DNA of 64,000 bases from positions 992,001-1,056,000 of the forward strand of contig JAYKKR010000002.1 of assembly GCA_036971615.1 (NCBI GenBank). The letters run 5' to 3'. This stretch comes from Amyloporia xantha. Its lineage: Eukaryota; Basidiomycota; Agaricomycetes; Polyporales; Adustoporiaceae. Each line of letters begins with the position of its first letter. The first letter of the stretch is position 1. Below are positions 34,043-46,891 of this stretch, in pieces. The translations under genes were made by a program, and so were the position numbers. The notes beneath the pieces are model-generated. The model searched no databases. It had not been told where the DNA came from and worked only from the letters and a program-made list of their open reading frames with translations.

Positions 34043-37000
34043 TTATGCTACCAATGCTGCTAATCTACGAAGATGTGGTACATTGAGATATGCAGGAACG
34101 TAGGTCTCCAGTCCTGAGACTTCTCGAGGCAGAGGCAGTTCGTATGGCCCGACTTCTTCGGTTTCAGGTGCCAACAACAGATGGTCATTGCGATCGTTAG
34201 CAACCACGCGTGAAGCAACGACCCGCAGGATTTCGGGTGAAATAGGATTCTGATTGAAAATCAGACGACCCGTTAGTGTGAAGGACATTGATGACAGATA
34301 GAATACTCACTTCATAATCCGCGACATAGTAGTTCGTGCACATCCGTTGTATCTGCGTCGGCGTGAGCATCCAGCAGACATCATAGATAATTTCTATATC
34401 TGCTGGAGTGGACTGCAAATTGCCCACAAGCTCAGTCATTTTTGTTGGTTGACGTAGAGGAGCGATATTACCTTTTTGAGCTGAAGCAACTTCGTAGCTT
34501 GCATCAGGTGTTCTAACTGAAGCGTCCCTTCGGGCATATCGTGTGATTTGCACCATTCTTCAATCCGGGTGATGTTATATTGTATCTGCATGGCTTGAGA
34601 AGGGCGCTTCATTAGAGCCATCCTTCAGAACACGGTATGGGTCATTACCTCGCTTCCACGACGAAAAATTGCGCCTCATTAGCAAGTCATTGAAACTTGT
34701 CACCCCAATCAGCTTGAGAAGCTCGGTAACGACTTGTTGCACCACAGAGTCTTCCATGTAGTAACTTTTTAAGCTCTTCCACACCTTATTGAGTAGATTC
34801 AGGATGTCGTCCATGCTGTACGCAGGCGAAGTATTGGAGTTAAGAAGCCGATTGAACAGTCTCCCCCCGCCGTCGGTTGTTGTAAATCCTGGCAACGATT
34901 GACTTTCGATCAAAGCAGGAATGACCATCTTGGACAAGCGTTTCTTCGTCTCGAGCATCCAGGTGTGATAGATGTTGTATTCTAAGCTGTCGAGATCGTG
35001 CTTCACAACTGACACCAGGCGCTCGTAATCAGCCCATTCGAATGGTCGAACAGCGTTCTCTTCGCCCGGCCCAATGCCTTGCAACATGTCACTTTCCGCG
35101 ACACAAATGAACGACAACATCTCGTGGACGTTGGAGAGCCAGAAGACGCCAGGTACGACAGCGTCCTCACCCGTGAAAGACTGCCGAATGTGTCAAGAGG
35201 TATCAGAACGACAGTAATGGCACTCACCATGACGTGTGACTGAATCGTCTGCATGACGTTTGCAAGGAACCTTTCACTTTCAGGTATGAGACCATACTTC
35301 CACATCTCATTCGTGATTAAGCTAATGAGATTTGCAGGAAAGAGAATTTCCTTGACTGCAGATGGGCTGGTCGTACTTGGCGCTGGGATTTTCAAGCCGC
35401 GGATGAGACCGTCAAGAACGTCTTCGTCGAGACGCTTGATATCTTGCATCAACCTTATCTTCTCTTCGGCAGGATCGTAGATATCTGTCAGGCCATTGGG
35501 AGGGCGGAACCGTGGTAAACTGTCTTCGCCGTTGTAAGCAACGGACACGGCTCGAGGATTCGATGTCTGACTACGCTTTGCCATGATCATGACCTCATCG
35601 GCAGAGGTCCGGTTTTCGACAGGGCTAATGGCATAGACACCAGCAGAACTATGTCTACGCTGATGTGCACGACTCGTTGAAGACGCCGCGGCACCTATGC
35701 CATTTGTGCTAGACGTCGCACCGGGGATTTCTCCGAGCCGAAGACCGGTTGCAAATGTTGGGGACGTGGGCTCCGCACGAGGACCTCTTGTCAACGAATT
35801 CAAGGCATTGGCGCGATTGAGCTGCTCCCTGAGATTACTGACTTCGCTCTTGAGTGTGAGGATGATGGAACTATCATCTGCATTCCTGATTGGTACGCTC
35901 TCGATGGCCTTCTGCCGCGCCTCTAGTTCGGCAGCTTGTTCGGCCAGGCTGGCTGTCAGCTGCTGGATCGAGTCATCCTTCTCAGCGACCCTCATCAAGG
36001 CGTCTTCCAGCCGTTTCTCCACATCCGCCTTGGCCGATAACAGCTCTTCCCGTCGAGTGAGCTCCTGTTGAACAGTCTGTAATTCTGACTGATACAGTTT
36101 CGCGCGTGTATCAGATTCCTCATGTTTGGAAGTGATTTGCTGCAACTGTAGCTCGAGCTGAGCCAATTTGACTTGCAGCTCCTTCTTTTCCTCGGTTCGT
36201 CTCTGCAGGTTCTGCGTGAGCTCTACAACTTTGTTTTCCAGCTTGTAGGAGATTTCCTTGAACTTCGAAACGGATCGAGCCTCCGTTTTGAGCCCCTTCA
36301 ACTCCTTCCGAGCCAAACGACGACGGATACAGGACTGGATATAGACGACATGTTTGACATCTGAGTAATACGACCTCCGTGTGAGTCTGATAGACAGAGT
36401 TCAGTATATTAGTTGATCGAAGCTAGCGCATAACTCACATCCCACGTGTCAGGCTTTGAAGAAGAATAACAGCATGCGTTCTTCGAGATTCGGCAAAAGC
36501 ACGTCTCCCCTGTACACCACGCACCCCTAGAGTAGATGTCAGTCTGGTCTGGTATGCGTATTATAGCGGTGCTTACCACTCTGGAAACAAATGACTCCAT
36601 GACGGATTGTCAAGAACCTAACCCTCTGGATATACCGTCTTACTCCGGCTTGCAGTCGTATTGCGGCCAATTTCTGACGAACCGCGTTCACCAATCGACG
36701 AGCAAGGATGCCACGCCACCATGTTTGTATTCGGATAGTTGCCTGTCGGAGAGTGCGATAACGCTTTACAGCCATGCGTCTCCGCATGTTCTTCTGAACG
36801 ATCGTGACAAGGGCGTTAAGCCGGTCAGACCGCAGTGCCTCGAGGGCCGCAAGCATACCCGCACGAAAGAAAATTTTAGTGAGACCAGGTTGGTACTTGT
36901 CTGAATCGTTGATGGTTCTCTCGAGAATGAGTGAACATAAGGGTTTGAGCTCCAGATTCTGAATCATAGGTCCCCATTCTGAGACGTGGACGAGCATGTA

Positions 37001-39716
37001 GTATCTGCATATAGTTTCACGTGAGTTGTTTGAGACGAACACGATATGTGTCACTTACCGTTCCGCGAATTCCTCGTACGTCCAGCGGGACGGATAGCCC
37101 GCGCAGCTAATTCTGATGGTCTCCAGAACACCACAAGCACGAAGCTGGCCTAGAACTTGCTGTGGCGTGAACTCCCATGCCTTCTTCTGTTCATTTGGCT
37201 TGATGCACCGAATATAGTGCACGTTTGTAACATTGAGAGTTTCCATAAGATTGACCAATGATGCCTTGAATATAGACGCCTGCGTCGGTTTCCGAGTAAC
37301 TCCTGCACCTCTTTTCGGACCAAGAGACGATGGGACAGCCGACGAAATGAGGGATTGACGACCAGGATCTGGGATTACAGACGAGCGACGTGAACCACCA
37401 CTTGCAGAATCCGAGATAGTGGGCGAGCCTGGTGGTGCAGAATCCGGAGGTTTCGTTGCAGCAAACGCAGCGTCAAGAACTTCCTTCAAGAACGCATTTT
37501 TGGTCGACATCAGCAGTGCCATGTGTTCGTCTGGCACAGTGTCCCTGTTCTTTTCCAAAAACCCTTCCACCTCATAGGTCACATCCAAGGCATAGTGAGC
37601 TATTGTGAAAGCAGAATTGCCGAAGCGCGGTTTCTTGAAAACTTTACTGTTTTCTGGCTTGCCCAATTGTGTGTGGAGTTTCTGCAAAAATGACGCGTCC
37701 GTGCCTGACGGGAGACGCGATTCCTCATCTAACAGAGCCATCACGCCCAACTTGCCTTCGATGACATCAATGCATGGTTGGTTGTCCGAGAACTCAATGA
37801 ACGTCCAGTTGATCTTTTCACGCACGTACTCTTCTTGTTCCAACTTGAAGACATGTGCATTGAACTATTTTGGGGGTGAGCGGATGTTCAGACTAAAAGC
37901 CGAAGTCGACGTACCTCTTGCTGCAACTTCTCATTGGCATAATTTATGCTGAATTGTTCGAACGAGTTCTGAGGTGATCGTGAGCGTACAGAATATAAAT
38001 GAGCAAATATAGCTACCTTCTTGAAATGCTCAAACCCGTATATATCTAATACGCCTATGAACATCTCAGCGCGGCTCGCTGCTTCACCACCTTCTCCTGC
38101 TAAACTCTCGTTGACGATAGCCACCAACCATTCGAACAAGCAAGCATATACAAACTTCGCGACGCTGTCCCTGACGACCGTAGCTTGCGAAGCATTGAGA
38201 GCGGTAACAATCTTCTCTGACCGGGTTGTGATTTGCTTCTTGACTGTCCACTTCTTGAAGTCAGCTAGAGTAACACCAAGGAATCGCGTGGACATCTGTA
38301 GAGCTGGATCTATGTCATCTATGACGGCATCCGAGCGCATTTGGGTAATTTTTATATTTCCCAGGTGTAATAGGGCCGACAGAAGCTTGAAGACTGCCCA
38401 CTGCTTCTCAACGCTGATGCCAATCGTGGATAGCGCAACCTGCGTTTGCCTGAATTCCTCGGCATCGTCGACCCCTGGAATCGGTGTAGACTGAGGTCCA
38501 CCCTGGCTGAGATACTGAAATTTCGATACGTCCGCGTCGAGGCCAAGGTCTTTGCGTTCTTTCAACGGGGCGCCGGCGCATAGTTGGTAGAAAATATGGT
38601 AGTTGCGCTCCGTGAGGGGTTGAAATACTACTCGCGAACGCTCCAATAGGTACGTCCTGATACGTGCGCCAACAATCTCTTGATTACCATCGAAAAGAAT
38701 CTGCAGCACCAGTTACAGTACTCTCACGTGAGATGGTCATAGTCTGCACACACCTGGATATATTTCCCGAACCTGGACGAGTTGTCGTTCCTAGTAGTCT
38801 TCGCGTTCCCGAACGCTTCGAGAGCGGGATTTGTTGCAAGAATCTGACGTTCGACTTCACTCGATTCGTCGAGGGATATCTTCGTTCTGCCTCTCCCCTT
38901 GGAGTTAGGATTCGGAGGGTTCACCGAAGCAAGATACCGCATTATGAACTTCGCCTACAGTAATTCGACGATCAGCGTCAGGCTACAAATAAACGGTTCA
39001 GTAGATTGAACATACAGATTCTGTCTTGCCTGCACCACTTTATTGATTTTAGTATCTATACCAAAATTCTAGTATTCGGCGCAAAACAAGCACATACCTC
39101 TCTCCGGAAACAATGATCGTCTGCCCAGTGCCATCTCTACTCATAGCGGTGTATGCGTCCTCGGCTATAGCAAACAGATGAGGCTCCAGCTCCCCTCTAC
39201 GACGGCCGTTATACGCTTGAATGATCTCGGGGCCATAGAGGGTGACGCGTTGAAACGGATTCATAGCAATCAAGACGATGCCACTGTACGTGTAGATACT
39301 ATGCTGCGCGTAGCGATTCCTTATGGTATGCAGAACTATTCAATATTTGATCAGAATAACATCATGGAAACATTGGTCCTGCAAACCTGAAGGTTCGTTA
39401 AGATGAGAGAGCGTGGCCAAGTCATCGGCGGTCTCCAGGAGAGGAGGATTTCGTAGTGGAGGTAAGCCTTCTTTGCCATCCTTGATGTCTTGCACAGTGG
39501 TATCAAGGGTAATTTCCTGGAGCAGGGTTCTTTGAGAACAGATGTCTAACGAAGCAGGACTAACAGACGACCAACTTTACCGCGTTCATCAACGAATACA
39601 AGTTTGACCGAGTCGTCGAGATTCTTGACGACAGAAATAACTTCTGCTGATACCCAGCCCTGTTCTTTGTCTGTGAACCATACCCGGGTTCCCTTGCTAT
39701 AGATATTCTCGGCCAT
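34043..39716 (-). CDS. Class V myosin heavy chain
   Basis: The minus-strand gene starts with exon 39716-39576 ([20 protein letters not shown], an SH3-like N-terminal region). The motor domain shows [17 protein letters not shown], the P-loop [10 protein letters not shown] (split over three exons; the 22-nt exon 39037-39016 carries its core), switch [11 protein letters not shown], switch [12 protein letters not shown], a Ser-rich loop 2, and the converter entry [11 protein letters not shown] neck follows with several IQ-like stretches ([47 protein letters not shown]). A long coiled coil runs from about 36300 to 35800 ([20 protein letters not shown]). The tail is a DIL/globular cargo-binding domain (about 35450-34043). 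Stop codon at 34045-34043. There are at least a dozen introns. No lesion was found. Class V myosins carry secretory vesicles and organelles along actin towards hyphal tips. Confidence 0.93.
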
Positions 39717-40404
39717 GGGCCAGAGTGACGATGCGACCTAGTCGAAATGCTAAAGTATACCTGTCGAGGACGTTCCTTCCCAAAATGGACTACCATATGG
39801 CTATCCGGCACGTGACACATTGTAGATTCCAATTTGAATTTCTCACGCACATGTACAATTGTCGCTGATTGCACCCAAGGCCAATGAAAGTCAACTTCCT
39901 GCTTCTGTGTTCACATATAAATACAAGTATCTGTTTTGTAGTACTTTTATTATATGTAGCGCCAGATTGAGACCAGAAAAATTGGACTTATTTAGCTCAA
40001 TTTCAGCTCATATGTTGGAAAAATGGGATTTGGCTTATCAGGCCTTAGGGAACCATATGGGCTTGTAAGACCTGATCAGGTCGCAGCAAACTCCAGGTAA
40101 GCCACATATCAGACCGAATCAAGACGTATCAGGTGTAAGTTGCACAGAATAAACTGCACCGGGAGTTAACTGGACAGTCTGGACCCAAACTGGACCACTT
40201 AGTAAGGTCATGGTGGTCCTCCACTGCACCAACATGATACATGCTTGGAGCATTGTCAGAGCCACAGACAAAAGGTGGGCTCGATCAATTGATGCTCAAG
40301 TATACAGACAGCTAGAGTCCGGGTTGAGCAACTGTATATTGAGCTAATATACCTAACCACTCACCTAGAGTCCGAGTTGAGCAACTGCATCAGGAAAAAA
40401 AACC
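39717..40404. other. Myosin upstream region running into transposon DNA
   Basis: The first few hundred bases are the presumed promoter of the minus-strand myosin gene. A lone CATCAGGAAAAAA terminus at 40388 stands 17 bp before a hAT terminus. No genes are visible. Confidence 0.4.
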
Positions 40405-40820
40405 TAGCGTCTCCTAAGTTCAGTTCGGTTCGGTTCAGCAGGTATTTTGGCCAAACCCCGAACCGAACCTGCATGCATATGGCTGAACCTGAACCTGAAC
40501 CTGAACTGAACCTACTGAACCGGTTCGGCAGGTTCGGTTCAGGTTCGGAACTGGTTCGAACCATCTGAACCTCTAATTTTCTAAATTAATAAATTTGGTT
40601 CAATTTGTACTAGTCTATTCTATGGACCATGGTTTCTTTGCCTTCTCAACAATATCTGTCTCTGAACTCATAAGACCTGTACGATATGCATCCTTCAAGA
40701 TCTGCAAGGCCTCAAAAGTTTGAGGTGATAACTGGTTACGCTCCTTTGTACCAGTTCTCCCTCCACCAGAGAAGGCTCTCTCAGATGAGACCGCTGAGCC
40801 TTGGATAGAGCCCATTCAGT
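40405..40820 (-). mobile_element. hAT transposon end with the C-terminus of the transposase
   Basis: The terminus TAGCGTCTCCTAAGTTCAG is followed by about 150 bp of GGTTCGG/CCGAACC-type inverted motifs. A minus-strand frame then encodes IQGSAVSSERAFSGGGRTGT, KERNQLSPQTFEALQILKDA and KKPWSIE (stop near 40615). This is the hAT C-terminal dimerisation segment (the SSxRxFS block). The upstream part of the transposase is gone beyond about 40820. The same terminus bounds the complete non-autonomous element at 47873-49202. Confidence 0.8.
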
Positions 40821-40879
40821 CATTATAGCCTAATGACTAGGGAGAGATATGGGTGATATTTTCCCTACAGTGTAAGGAG

Positions 40880-41225
40880 AGCGGACGTTGGCCGACACCA
40901 TAATATTGCCTTGGCTGCAGTGTGAGCCGATGGCGCAAATATTGCCTGAAAAGACTGGCGGCCCACTGCGCCCTATTTTACCGCTATATTTTTGCCTGCG
41001 CTGTAGCTTCAGCCAACACTATAATATACTCTGAGGTGATGTGTCGGCCCACTGCGCCCTATTTTACCGCTATATTGTTGCCTGTTCTGTAGCTTTGGCC
41101 AACGCTATAATGTACCCTGTGGAGATGTGTCGGCCCACTGCGCCGTATTCTACCGCTATATTTTTGCCTGCGCTGTAGCTTCGGCCAACACTATAATGTA
41201 CCCTGTGGAGATGTGTCGGCCTACC
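40880..41225 (+). repeat. 86-bp tandem repeat, about four copies
   Basis: The motif GTCGGCCCACTGCGCC recurs at spacings of exactly 86 bp (phase points about 40959, 41045, 41131 and 41217). Each unit also contains TTTACCGCTATAT and GCCAAC.CTATAAT.TA. Confidence 0.8.
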
Positions 41226-42183
41226 GTGCCATCATTTCATGCTTCATTGCACTACATCCTTGCCTTTCCTATGCATCATTTATCCTCCATTGCAATCTGC
41301 CATCAACTGTGCCATTTGTATGTATTTCAGAGAATATTTTTCTATTTGTCAAGTCATATATTACATTGCGCTGTTGGCAAATATCGACAAAATAGAATGT
41401 ACAGATGGCGCGCTTGCCATCAGCGTCGCTATGAGTGGCGCCCTTGTGAAACTCGTATTGGGTCACATATTTCATGTACGGAAAGCTAAGGGCATTTGAA
41501 CTGGATCTACCCGCCTACCAGCATCTAATACATATTCTCGCCCAAGACACGCGCAGAGACTGGGCCATCTTATATGTGTCCTTCAAAGGATCCAGCTGTC
41601 TGGACGCTTTGTGGCACACATATCCAATGGCCATCTCCAGCGGCAGCATGCGCTATGGAACCATGGCACCACCATGTCCAGACGCGCTATGCAACCATGC
41701 GCCATGTACCTTGCCTGCCACATTGTGAGGCGTATGGCACGCAGATGTTATGATGTGCTGGCGCTGTTGGACTGGGCCATTTCATCCTTGCTACCCTGGG
41801 TCACCCAGAGGAATCAAATCACCGTCCACGTTTTGAGAGTACCCCTGATGCCGATGGACAAATCAGCTGCATCTGGAGTACTCATTGCGCGGAGGGCAAC
41901 TCGATTCCACTGGTGAACGTAGAGAGCAAGGAGTTAATGGGTTTATCCAACAGCGCCTTGCATGAATCCCGCATCCATGCAGACCATAACTTTGAAACTC
42001 ATGTTAGAGAGTCAGACTCCAGACAGGAAGACTTGACTTATGTTCCTCCGAGCCGCATACCTGTGGCTCAGAAGGACATAAGTCAAATGGGCCTTGACCG
42101 GCGGCAACGGGTGCCATCCAATGGCAAAGTGCATGCACACTGATGCTCGCTGTTGGGAGATGGAGCTATGGCTCGCCAGACAG
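41226..42183. other. Left flank of the composite mobile element, non-coding
   Basis: The sequence changes around 41500 from AT-rich to the GGCG-rich composition found again at 43831-44728 and 51085-58136, suggesting that these pieces once were contiguous. It contains the hairpin at 42033-42086. I see no supported gene. Confidence 0.4.
42033..42086. repeat. Hairpin with conserved loop GCATACCTGT
   Basis: The arms TTGACTTATG...GAGCC and GGCTC...CATAAGTCAA pair over about 22 bp around the ten-base loop. The same stem-loop, with different outer arms but the same loop and inner AGCC/GGCT stem, recurs at 43838-43893. Confidence 0.75.
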
Positions 42184-43830
42184 CATCAGGAAAAACACTT
42201 TTGCTCTAGGTTCACCTGGGTCACTCTGGCAGACCTGAGATTTCTCAGGTTGTCTCAGGTCATCTCAGGTTACCCCAGGTCAACTTGGGTGGCTTTGAGG
42301 TTTTTTGACATCTCTCTTACTCAATGATTTTGTGTAATTTTGCACTCTGAACCATGTCATAATATTTGCAGACAGTTTGGTATATATATGTATCCAACCA
42401 TTTACACCAAATGTAGTTGTTTGTCAATTGAATGCTAAGCCATTCACTTTACCAGTAGTGAGAACTATTACTAACAAATATATCATAGAATATGAGCAGT
42501 ATGAAGACAGAACAATTTTTCTCCACCAGCAATCTGTGCTTAAGCCGTCTGGGAGTAGAATTGTTCTCACAATAGAGAATACAAGTGGACAAATAGTTAC
42601 TATGAAAAAGAGCAATGGTAAGGTGGTATTGACACAGTATAGCACTTAGAATATGTATTCTGTACATTCTAATTAATACAAAAGTCCAGAGCCAGCCTGA
42701 GGGATAGAATGAGCAATATTGAGGTAACAGAGGCTTTAAATGTAAGAAATGAGCGTGTTATGATGCACTGGTTAAAGGTCATGTGACCTTCCATATAAGG
42801 AAGCGTGCCCCGGCACGCTTCCTTATTCGGAAGGTCACATGACATTCACATGATCTGCCACGTCTTCATTCCACAGCAGTCACTGCGCTCATTTCTCTTC
42901 TAACTCCTTCACTCTCGCCTTTGCTGTCCTGCTGTCACTTCTACTTTGGCTCCCTCTGGTCTATTTATCTCTTCTCTAATCTTCTGGGTGCTCATCTGGT
43001 CTGTTGCCTTACTTATACTATCTAAGCTATCTCTGGGCTGGCATGAGGAGTAACACTTCACAGGACTGGTTGGATGCTGTTGACCTGAAAGGCGATATGT
43101 GTGTGTCTTCTTTCTTTATCTCCAACTATAGTCTTACTTATCAGTACTGACTATAGCCATACAGTGACAACACAAAGTAAGTCTACTCATCTTTTCAATG
43201 CTGATGCTGATGTATCACAGTGCATGACAGATATTACTTGTACTCAGTGTGCACGCTCTCTCTGTGAGAAGTTGTAGCAATTGGTGAGTGGACATGTCTA
43301 AGCTTATATTGATCTTCCATTCATACTTCAATCTCTCAGCTGTTCTTAAACTTCACAATTCTTTTCACCATCTGCCTATGCTCCAATTCTGTCTGAGATT
43401 GTAATGTGAGTAACTCTGTTTCTTTGCTTTTGAAGCTCTCATTACTGAAACTTATTATATCATATTGATAGTAATGAATGGTAAGTATCTTGCATATTTC
43501 TCCTTCTAGTATTTCACAAATATATGTTACATTTATTTGTGTCACATCTGTATTGTATTATATCTGAATATATTTATATGCTGTCTTTCATAAGTGTGAA
43601 ATGAAGTGATTCCAAGGATATTGAGACTGAAATATGGTATATCCTGAGTCAACCTAGGACTGACCTCAGGTCTGACTCAGGTCAACCTGGGTTCCAAAAC
43701 CTAAATAACTTTTCTCTGAGAGCAACCTGGGTTGCTCTGAGTGCTCTGAGTACTCTGGGTGCTCTGAGTGCCCTAGGGCAGCCTAGGTCACTCCTAGGTC
43801 AACCTAGGGCAAAAGGGGTTTTTCCTGATG
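42184..43830. mobile_element. TIR element, CATCAGGAAAAA family, 1647 bp
   Basis: Left end CATCAGGAAAAACACTTTTG and the reverse complement of the right end CATCAGGAAAAACCCCTTTT form a terminal inverted repeat that continues for about 35 bp with few mismatches. Both ends are followed by runs of CTCTGAG/CTCAGGT/CCTAGGTCA motifs. The element is flanked by the dinucleotide AG on both sides (42182-42183 and 43831-43832), a likely 2-bp target duplication. A 90-codon frame at 42377-42649 is unrecognised. A large palindrome lies at 42778-42843. Confidence 0.8.
42778..42843. repeat. 66-bp near-perfect palindrome
   Basis: The arms begin GTCATGTGACCTTCC and end GGAAGGTCACATGAC; about 31 of 33 positions pair, with only CATATAAGG/CCTTATTCG mismatched in the middle of the arm. 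It lies inside the TIR element, roughly a third of the way in. Confidence 0.85.
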
Positions 43831-43837
43831 AGGGCGC

Positions 43838-43893
43838 CTTCATCTATGGTCTTCAGAGCCGCATACCTGTGGCTCCGAAGGTCATAGATGAAG
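43838..43893. repeat. Second hairpin with loop GCATACCTGT
   Basis: The arms CTTCATCTATGG...AGAGCC and GGCTCC...CATAGATGAAG pair over about 22 bp around the same ten-base loop as 42033-42086. Only the TIR element separates the two hairpins in the presumed original arrangement. Confidence 0.75.
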
Positions 43894-43974
43894 CCGCCTC
43901 GTTCAGCGGCAATATGCGCCATCCGATGGCGCCGTGCATGGCGCACACAGGCGTGGCACATGGTGTGCAGCCGG

Positions 43975-44440
43975 CATGATGTGCTCGCATTCTCGACCTG
44001 CACGATTCTTCAATGCTACCCTGGATCAAAGCATCTGAATCGAATCGCCATCCAACCATTGTTGGATGGCCATCTGATTCAGCCGCTTGAATACCAAGGA
44101 CATTGAAGGATTGGCTGGCGCAAAAGGACGTCATGCCTTCATGCTCTCACTGTGCAGACGCAACGAATACATACACCACCTGGAAACACCCACCTTTGAC
44201 ATGGCACGACGTCCAAAAAGCATGATTTGCTGGTGTCCTCGAGCTGGGCCATTTGTCAATGCTACCCGGAAGTTAAGCGTCTGAATTGCATCGCCATCCA
44301 CATGATTGGATGGTAATGTGATTCAGCCACTTAAATACGAGGTCCATTGAACGAATGGCAGACACTGGGGACGTCATGCACTCGTGCTCATACAGGGAGT
44401 GACAAGAAATACATACACAACCAGACGAGACCCACCTGTG
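43975..44440 (+). repeat. 246-bp direct repeat, two copies, each with a palindrome
   Basis: The string CAATGCTACC recurs at 44011 and 44257 (246 bp apart), and the following 230 bp align with about 80 percent identity by eye. Each copy contains a palindrome built on CTGAAT..ATCGCCATCC and GGATGG...GATTCAG (44035-44082, arms about 22 bp, and 44281-44326, less perfect). A weaker related stretch occurs near 41780. Confidence 0.7.
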
Positions 44441-44730
44441 AGATGGTGCTAGGAGACAGTACCCCACTCCTCATCTGGCAAAAGCACCTCCCTGTATCCA
44501 TCCAGAATCCTGGAGATCTCGTCTGCGTCTTGATGGCGGTTCTCGACAAAGCGTGTGGCGAGCTTCTCGACCTCTTCCAAACGAGTGAGGACTGCGCTCA
44601 TGTTGCCGTAGTCAATCCGATAGGTGTCTCTGTGACGCTATCCAAATAGTAACACCAGGAATGTGTCAGCATGTCACATACAACTAGAAGAGCGGGCACT
44701 CACTCTGTCAACCAGTGGACACTTCCACCA

Positions 44731-46769
44731 CATCAGGAAAAACATATTTGGTACTAGGACACTCTAGGACTGTCCTAGAGTGTCCTAGAGCACTCAGAGC
44801 ACTCAGAGTGCTCAGAGTGCTCAGAGTGTCCCAGGTCGCCCTCAGACAAACTCCTTCTAGGTCAAATTCCTGAGAGCATCTCAGAGTTCCTCCAGAGTAT
44901 ATCTGAATTACTCTGAAAGCACACTCAAAGATATATGTATTGCTCTTAGATTGTCTCAGAATTACACAGAATCATTCAGATTATTTCATAATAATTGAGA
45001 TATATTTATAAATCAAAACAAATGTATATTATTCTAATACTACAGAAGGCAACTATCAATGGGGATAGTAAGTTGATGTCTGTCAAATAGTATACAAATA
45101 CTCACTGTAACCATATCATATATACAGTCTATAAAACTGAAGGAGATTAGAATAATTATGAATACTTCTGTCAGTTAATACATTATTTCCGCATCTGCAA
45201 AAACATACCATCAAAATTCCATGACTCCTAGTGCATATCTGGAATGAATAGCAGAAGCCTAGATACTGTCCAATTTATGAAAAGATGACAGTATGTCTGA
45301 TGTGGCATGAACTCACCTTAAATTCTCAGACAGTGCTGGAGGTCTAAATACAGTCTAGGATGACATGTCATTAGTATACCCAGCAAGACAATACACTCAC
45401 TTTGATAACAATGGTAGAACAGAATAGAGACTAGTTTTACAACTGTAGCAGTGGAGGTTATCTGAAAGAGAGAACAGAGAATTTGCAGGTGATCTAGTAC
45501 AGACTCACATAAACCATGTCCCACAAGCCTCCAGATAAACCATTGTCCACCAAGTATAAGCCAAGCCTGTTGGAGACGGTGAACTCACCAGCATTCAAAA
45601 GGAACAACAGAAGTCACATAGAGACACCAGAGAACAGACAGAAAGGCCAGCTGTAGTCTCAATAAGAGTATATCAGAATGTAGTAAGTATAGGCACAAGT
45701 TAGAGATGTACACAGAGGAGAGGCAGGAGCTGACTTCAACAATGGTGATGGTACAAGGAGAGAACGCACATGTTGCTTTGTGACGTGTCAAACATGGGCC
45801 AAATAAAAGCCAAACATTGGCCAAACATCCAAACAGTACAGGCTGTCGCGACAGCCTGTATACCATTTAAGGTAATAATGACCTTCTTCACTCAGATTGG
45901 CATTTTCACTCTAATATCTGTCTGCCTTCTACTTTAATGTCTCATTCCCAAGCATTTTTGCATAGCTATCATCACACTTACTATTAGTGGCCTACACTCT
46001 TCTTAGGTCATTTTTATTGCTGAATTAAAATATTCTCTTCAGAAATATAGGAATACCTTACCCTGATTGAGAGCTGGAATGACTGATATACTAATTGGCT
46101 CAGAGTGTTGTACAATAGCAACCCAAGCTATCTCTGAACTTCTCTGAGAAAACTTGAATAATTTTATAATGTCACTAGCATCTCAAAGCAAAGTTCTAAA
46201 TCAAGTTGGAGAATAAGTATTTGTCTATTCAATAATCTAATATTGACAACTCTATTTTAAAGCATACAAGAACACTGACACTCACCTACCTCTCTACCTC
46301 AATAAGGTCCAATCAAATCATGATGTGATCATTATTGAATTTCCCTCAATGTAGCCTATAAATCACAGTGCTAGTGCAAGAGCATACTGTAGAATATCAT
46401 AGAAAGAAGTGAACATAGATATCAAAAATGGAACTAATAGAGTCATTAATTGTTTTCTATCTAATCAATGTGACTCAATCAATACAGGAAGATAGAACTA
46501 AGAAATATCAGCAATTTATCAAGTATTATAAACTTAAACTGATTTATATACATGTCAGACTGTCCAATCACAACTTGAATATAATCTTCCAAATTCTAAA
46601 GCACCTCAAAGAGATAAAGGATAGCCTGTGATGCTCTGAAATTATCTGAATATCTCAGAGCAACTCAGAGCAATCAAAGATGACCTGGGATGCTCTGGGA
46701 CTACCTGAGACAACCTGACAAATCTCATATATCTCAGAGTGTCTCAGGGAAAAAGTGTTTTTCCTGATG
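44731..46769. mobile_element. TIR element, CATCAGGAAAAA family, 2039 bp, inside gene X
   Basis: The ends CATCAGGAAAAACATATTT and (reverse complement) CATCAGGAAAAACACTTTT face each other and are followed by CTCTGAG/CTCAGAG-rich subterminal runs. The flanking dinucleotide CA occurs on both sides (44729-44730 and 46770-46771). Removing the element and one CA leaves the gene X frame continuous. The internal AT-rich part has no recognisable coding. A perfect 22-bp palindrome lies at 45838-45859. Confidence 0.85.
45838..45859. repeat. Perfect 22-bp palindrome
   Basis: ACAGGCTGTCG followed by its exact reverse complement, with no loop, within the TIR element at 44731-46769. Confidence 0.85.
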
Positions 46770-46891
46770 CACGATGGAAGGTTGCTGGGAGGGACATCAG
46801 GCCAAGTCCACCATGCAGGGTCAGTGTCCGTATGGAGTTGCTGAAGCTGTGGCGATGGCGGCGCAGGAAGCGGTGTGTAAGGCAAGATATT

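Noticed and set aside
46370..46420. Short LTR-like match (AGCATACTGTAGAATATCATAG)
   Set aside because: Only about 40 bp resemble the copia LTR and no boundary is visible; too little to annotate.
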